DNA from: Actinomycetota bacterium
Lineage (GTDB): Bacteria; Actinomycetota; Actinomycetes; Nanopelagicales; Nanopelagicaceae
DNA: 8,323 nucleotides
Reading direction: 5' to 3'
Assembly (NCBI GenBank): GCA_010032125.1
Contig: RHAU01000020.1
Span: 1 to 8,323, forward strand
Below, one piece after another: positions 6,916 through 8,323 of this stretch. How positions within the stretch are numbered: position 1 is the first letter of the stretch; each line of letters opens with the position of its first letter. The position numbers were made by a program, and so were the translations under genes. Under the pieces are notes generated by a model. The model did not search any database, had not been told where the DNA came from, and was given only the letters and a program-made list of their open reading frames with translations.

Positions 6916-7296
6916 TTATAAAGGAAGTACGAGAACTATGGCCGTTAGAGCAGCAGCAAGGGCGGCAGACTGAAGAAAGATTGTGATGGCAGTTTTTCGA
7001 TCGGCGCGACGATCATCTGGATTAGAGACGCGCGAGAGATCTCCTAATTTCCCAAGGTTAAAAGTTCCCATCAATCCATATGCCAAGCAGAATTTCTTAC
7101 GGGATTGAATAAAACCGACTGCAAAGACCATTAATGGAAGAAAGACACTGAGACGTGCGCTGCCTTGTACATTGCCTGCAATGAATCCAGCGACGGTAGA
7201 CACGGTGAGGAATAAACCGATGAGGGCTACAAACTGACGCCTACGAACTTCCGCCTTACCTAAATTGCACGTTCCTGGAATATAGGTTTGGGACAT
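6916..7296 (-). CDS. Small integral membrane protein of unknown function
   Basis: I do not recognise a named family for this 126-residue protein. It has hydrophobic segments at about 21-41, 48-64 and 103-125, so three membrane helices are likely, with a fourth weak one around 69-79. A basic stretch (EVRRRQ, 16-21) precedes the first helix and a charged loop (DDRRADRK, 94-101) precedes the last. A short motif recurs: CNLGK at 10-14 and FNLGK at 79-83. The cysteines are C10 and C70, the second in a KKFCLAYG context. The ATG at 7296 directly follows the TAG of the 48-residue gene upstream, so translational coupling is likely; purine-rich GAAGAAG inside that gene's end could serve as ribosome-binding site. 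The arrangement supports a joint role of the two small proteins, but none can be named. Confidence 0.8.
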   Translation of the reverse strand: MSQTYIPGTCNLGKAEVRRRQFVALIGLFLTVSTVAGFIAGNVQGSARLSVFLPLMVFAVGFIQSRKKFCLAYGLMGTFNLGKLGDLSRVSNPDDRRADRKTAITIFLQSAALAAALTAIVLVLPL

Positions 7297-7443
7297 CTAG
7301 AAAGCTTCTTCTAACTCTTCTTCCTCTTCCCAAAGAGAGTCATGAGATTCCTGCTTATCGGCCCAGGAAAGAAACGAAAGCACGCCCTTGAGCGCGATGC
7401 CCAGAAGTGCGATGACTGCGAGTATGCGACGAACTGCTTTCAT
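7297..7443 (-). CDS. 48-residue single-pass membrane peptide with acidic tail
   Basis: This short gene encodes a peptide with a basic N-terminus (MKAVRR), one hydrophobic segment at about 7-26, and a strongly acidic C-terminus (WEEEEELEEAF, 38-48). By the positive-inside tendency the N-terminus would be cytoplasmic and the acidic tail outside. The ATG at 7443 is chosen because a TACAAT -10 box ends exactly 6 nt upstream, the spacing of a leaderless gene, and because a longer reading frame in the same register would run into the lyase gene. The stop codon abuts the ATG of the downstream 126-residue membrane protein. The small size leaves some doubt that it is translated, but start, promoter and stop-start junction agree. 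The function is unknown. Confidence 0.68.
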   Translation of the reverse strand: MKAVRRILAVIALLGIALKGVLSFLSWADKQESHDSLWEEEEELEEAF

Positions 7444-7449
7444 ACAGGC

Positions 7450-7479
7450 ATTGTAATTCGAATGTGAGATAACTTCCAA
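7450..7479 (-). promoter_or_regulatory. Promoter of the small membrane gene pair
   Basis: On the minus strand TACAAT (7455-7450) is a near-consensus -10 box, and TTGGAA (7479-7474) is a -35-like hexamer 18 bp further upstream, matching TTGACA at four of six positions. The ATG at 7443 follows after 6 nt, so the transcript would start at or next to the start codon. The promoter lies in the 46-bp gap after the lyase gene, so the pair can be expressed apart from it. Confidence 0.55.
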
Positions 7480-7489
7480 CCAAAATCGA

Positions 7490-8323
7490 TTATGTGAGAG
7501 AGCGAAGGATTCTATGAATGCCTTCTGTGATGATTTCGGGGCTAGTTCCAAAATTGAGTCGGGCGAATTGCGGATATTGCTTTCCGTACATTGCCCCACC
7601 ATTGATAGCAACTTTGCCGCGTTCCAAGATGAGATCTGCAGGATTATCGCCCAATCCAAGAGCTGATAAATCGAGCCAGGCTAGATAGCCAAAATCTGGA
7701 ACTCGATAAGAAATCGCGGGAATCTGAGTTTCGATGAGTTGCTTGAGCAATGTGCGATTGTGATCTAGCGCCTTGATAACCTCATCAAGCCACGGCCTCG
7801 CCTGGCTTAGTGCGGCAGTGGCAGCCACGGCGCCAAATAATGAGGCTCGAAAAGCTACCGAAATGGGCATGGAATTGATCTGATCCTTTAATCGCCCGCC
7901 GCCAGTGATGATGAGGGCGCACTTGAGGCCGGCCAGATTAAATGCCTTGCTAGCGCTGGTGACTGTAATTCCCACTTCTCGAGAGGTATCAGAGACCGCT
8001 AGAAAAGGCGTAAATGTATTTCCGGAAAATGTCAGAGGTGCATGAATTTCATCGCTGATAACCGTCACGTTATATCGATGTGCTAATTCTGCAATCGCCT
8101 CAAGAGTTTCTTTTGAGTAGAGAATCCCCACGGGATTATGCGGATTACATAACAGATGAACTCTCGCACCATTCTTGTACGCACTCTCAAGCGCATTGAG
8201 ATCGAGGGAATACTCCATACCTTCTGAACGAAGTGGCACATCGATGAGTTCGGCTTTTACTTCATTAACCCAATTCCACATATTGTCATAGACCGGTGAA
8301 TTGAGGATTACTTTTTCTCCCGG
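7490..8323 (-). CDS. PatB/MalY family PLP-dependent C-S lyase/aminotransferase, 5' end outside window
   Basis: The visible 277 residues belong to the fold-type I PLP family that includes MalY and PatB, which act as cystathionine beta-lyases (cystathionine to homocysteine, pyruvate and ammonia) or as aminotransferases. In fragment numbering, NSPVYDNMW (8-16) matches the start of the large domain. CNPHNPVG (59-66) holds the conserved asparagine, SDEIHAPL (90-97) the aspartate that contacts the PLP ring nitrogen, and SASKAFNLAGLK (123-134) the Schiff-base lysine K126. R255 in FARLNFGTS is the likely carboxylate-binding arginine. The reading frame stays open to the window edge, and the codons before the internal ATG at 8281 are conserved family sequence, so that ATG is not the start. 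About 110 N-terminal residues are missing compared with the usual 390. Which reaction it performs cannot be decided from this fragment. Confidence 0.92.
   Translation of the reverse strand, partial: PGEKVILNSPVYDNMWNWVNEVKAELIDVPLRSEGMEYSLDLNALESAYKNGARVHLLCNPHNPVGILYSKETLEAIAELAHRYNVTVISDEIHAPLTFSGNTFTPFLAVSDTSREVGITVTSASKAFNLAGLKCALIITGGGRLKDQINSMPISVAFRASLFGAVAATAALSQARPWLDEVIKALDHNRTLLKQLIETQIPAISYRVPDFGYLAWLDLSALGLGDNPADLILERGKVAINGGAMYGKQYPQFARLNFGTSPEIITEGIHRILRSLT

Noticed and set aside
6901..6933. CTCGT/ACGAG inverted repeat as a bidirectional terminator between convergent genes
   Set aside because: Only 5 bp with a 23-nt loop and no T-tract; this is likely chance.
7297..7659. Longer 120-codon version of the small membrane gene
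   Set aside because: The extension would overlap the end of the lyase gene in another frame by 170 bp. The ATG at 7443 has a well-placed promoter and a proper basic-hydrophobic N-terminus.
7490..8281. ATG at 8281 as the true start of the PatB/MalY gene
   Set aside because: The frame is open upstream to the window edge, and the preceding codons (PGEKVILNSPVYDN) are typical family sequence, so the gene is cut by the window.
5664..8323. A sulfur-assimilation cluster made of the SulP transporter and the PatB/MalY lyase
   Set aside because: The genes are convergent, separated by two unrelated small membrane genes with their own promoter, and the transporter's substrate is not established. No reductase or cysteine synthesis gene is present.
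1..8323. Defence system, mobile element, CRISPR array or biosynthetic cluster
   Set aside because: I saw no nuclease, transposase, integrase, toxin-antitoxin or repeat-spacer pattern. All larger genes are metabolic or transport genes with even-looking composition.

Overview
The window looks like a compact bacterial chromosome segment, most likely from an actinobacterium of moderate GC content, possibly a streamlined aquatic lineage. This is inferred from very short intergenic gaps, several genes whose start codon sits only 6 nt behind a TAnnnT -10 box (leaderless style), and an FMN riboswitch of the form seen upstream of actinobacterial ribD. No rRNA or other taxonomic marker is present, so the assignment is tentative. 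I see no insertion sequence, phage gene, CRISPR array, tRNA or rRNA.

Left block, minus strand, positions 1-5048, read right to left: a class I SAM-dependent methyltransferase of unknown substrate, argG (argininosuccinate synthase, long E. coli-like type), a DUF885-type putative metallopeptidase, an FMN riboswitch leader, and the 5' two thirds of ribD, which runs off the left edge. The coding gaps are 11, 21 and 223 bp, and the last gap is almost entirely riboswitch. There is no obvious terminator between the peptidase gene and the riboswitch, so ribD may be fed both by its own promoter and by read-through. The leader contains an FMN aptamer, a segment able to sequester the ribD Shine-Dalgarno sequence, and an 8-nt match that could act as antisequestor.

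Middle block, plus strand, positions 5093-6908: a small secreted or membrane-anchored protein of unknown function, then a SulP/SLC26-type anion transporter that ends right after its membrane domain and lacks the STAS domain. It diverges from the methyltransferase operon across a 44-bp gap whose centre holds a symmetric TAGTCTA element that can serve as a -10 box in both directions.

Right block, minus strand, positions 6916-8323: the C-terminal 277 residues of a PatB/MalY-type PLP-dependent C-S lyase/aminotransferase, then a 48-residue membrane peptide with an acidic tail, and a 126-residue membrane protein whose ATG directly follows the peptide's stop codon. This block converges with the transporter gene across 7 bp.

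Most of the window is housekeeping metabolism (riboflavin, arginine, sulfur amino acids, anion uptake). The least explained parts are the secreted protein, the two-gene small membrane unit, the methyltransferase and the STAS-less transporter. I found no strong sign of an entirely new multi-gene system.
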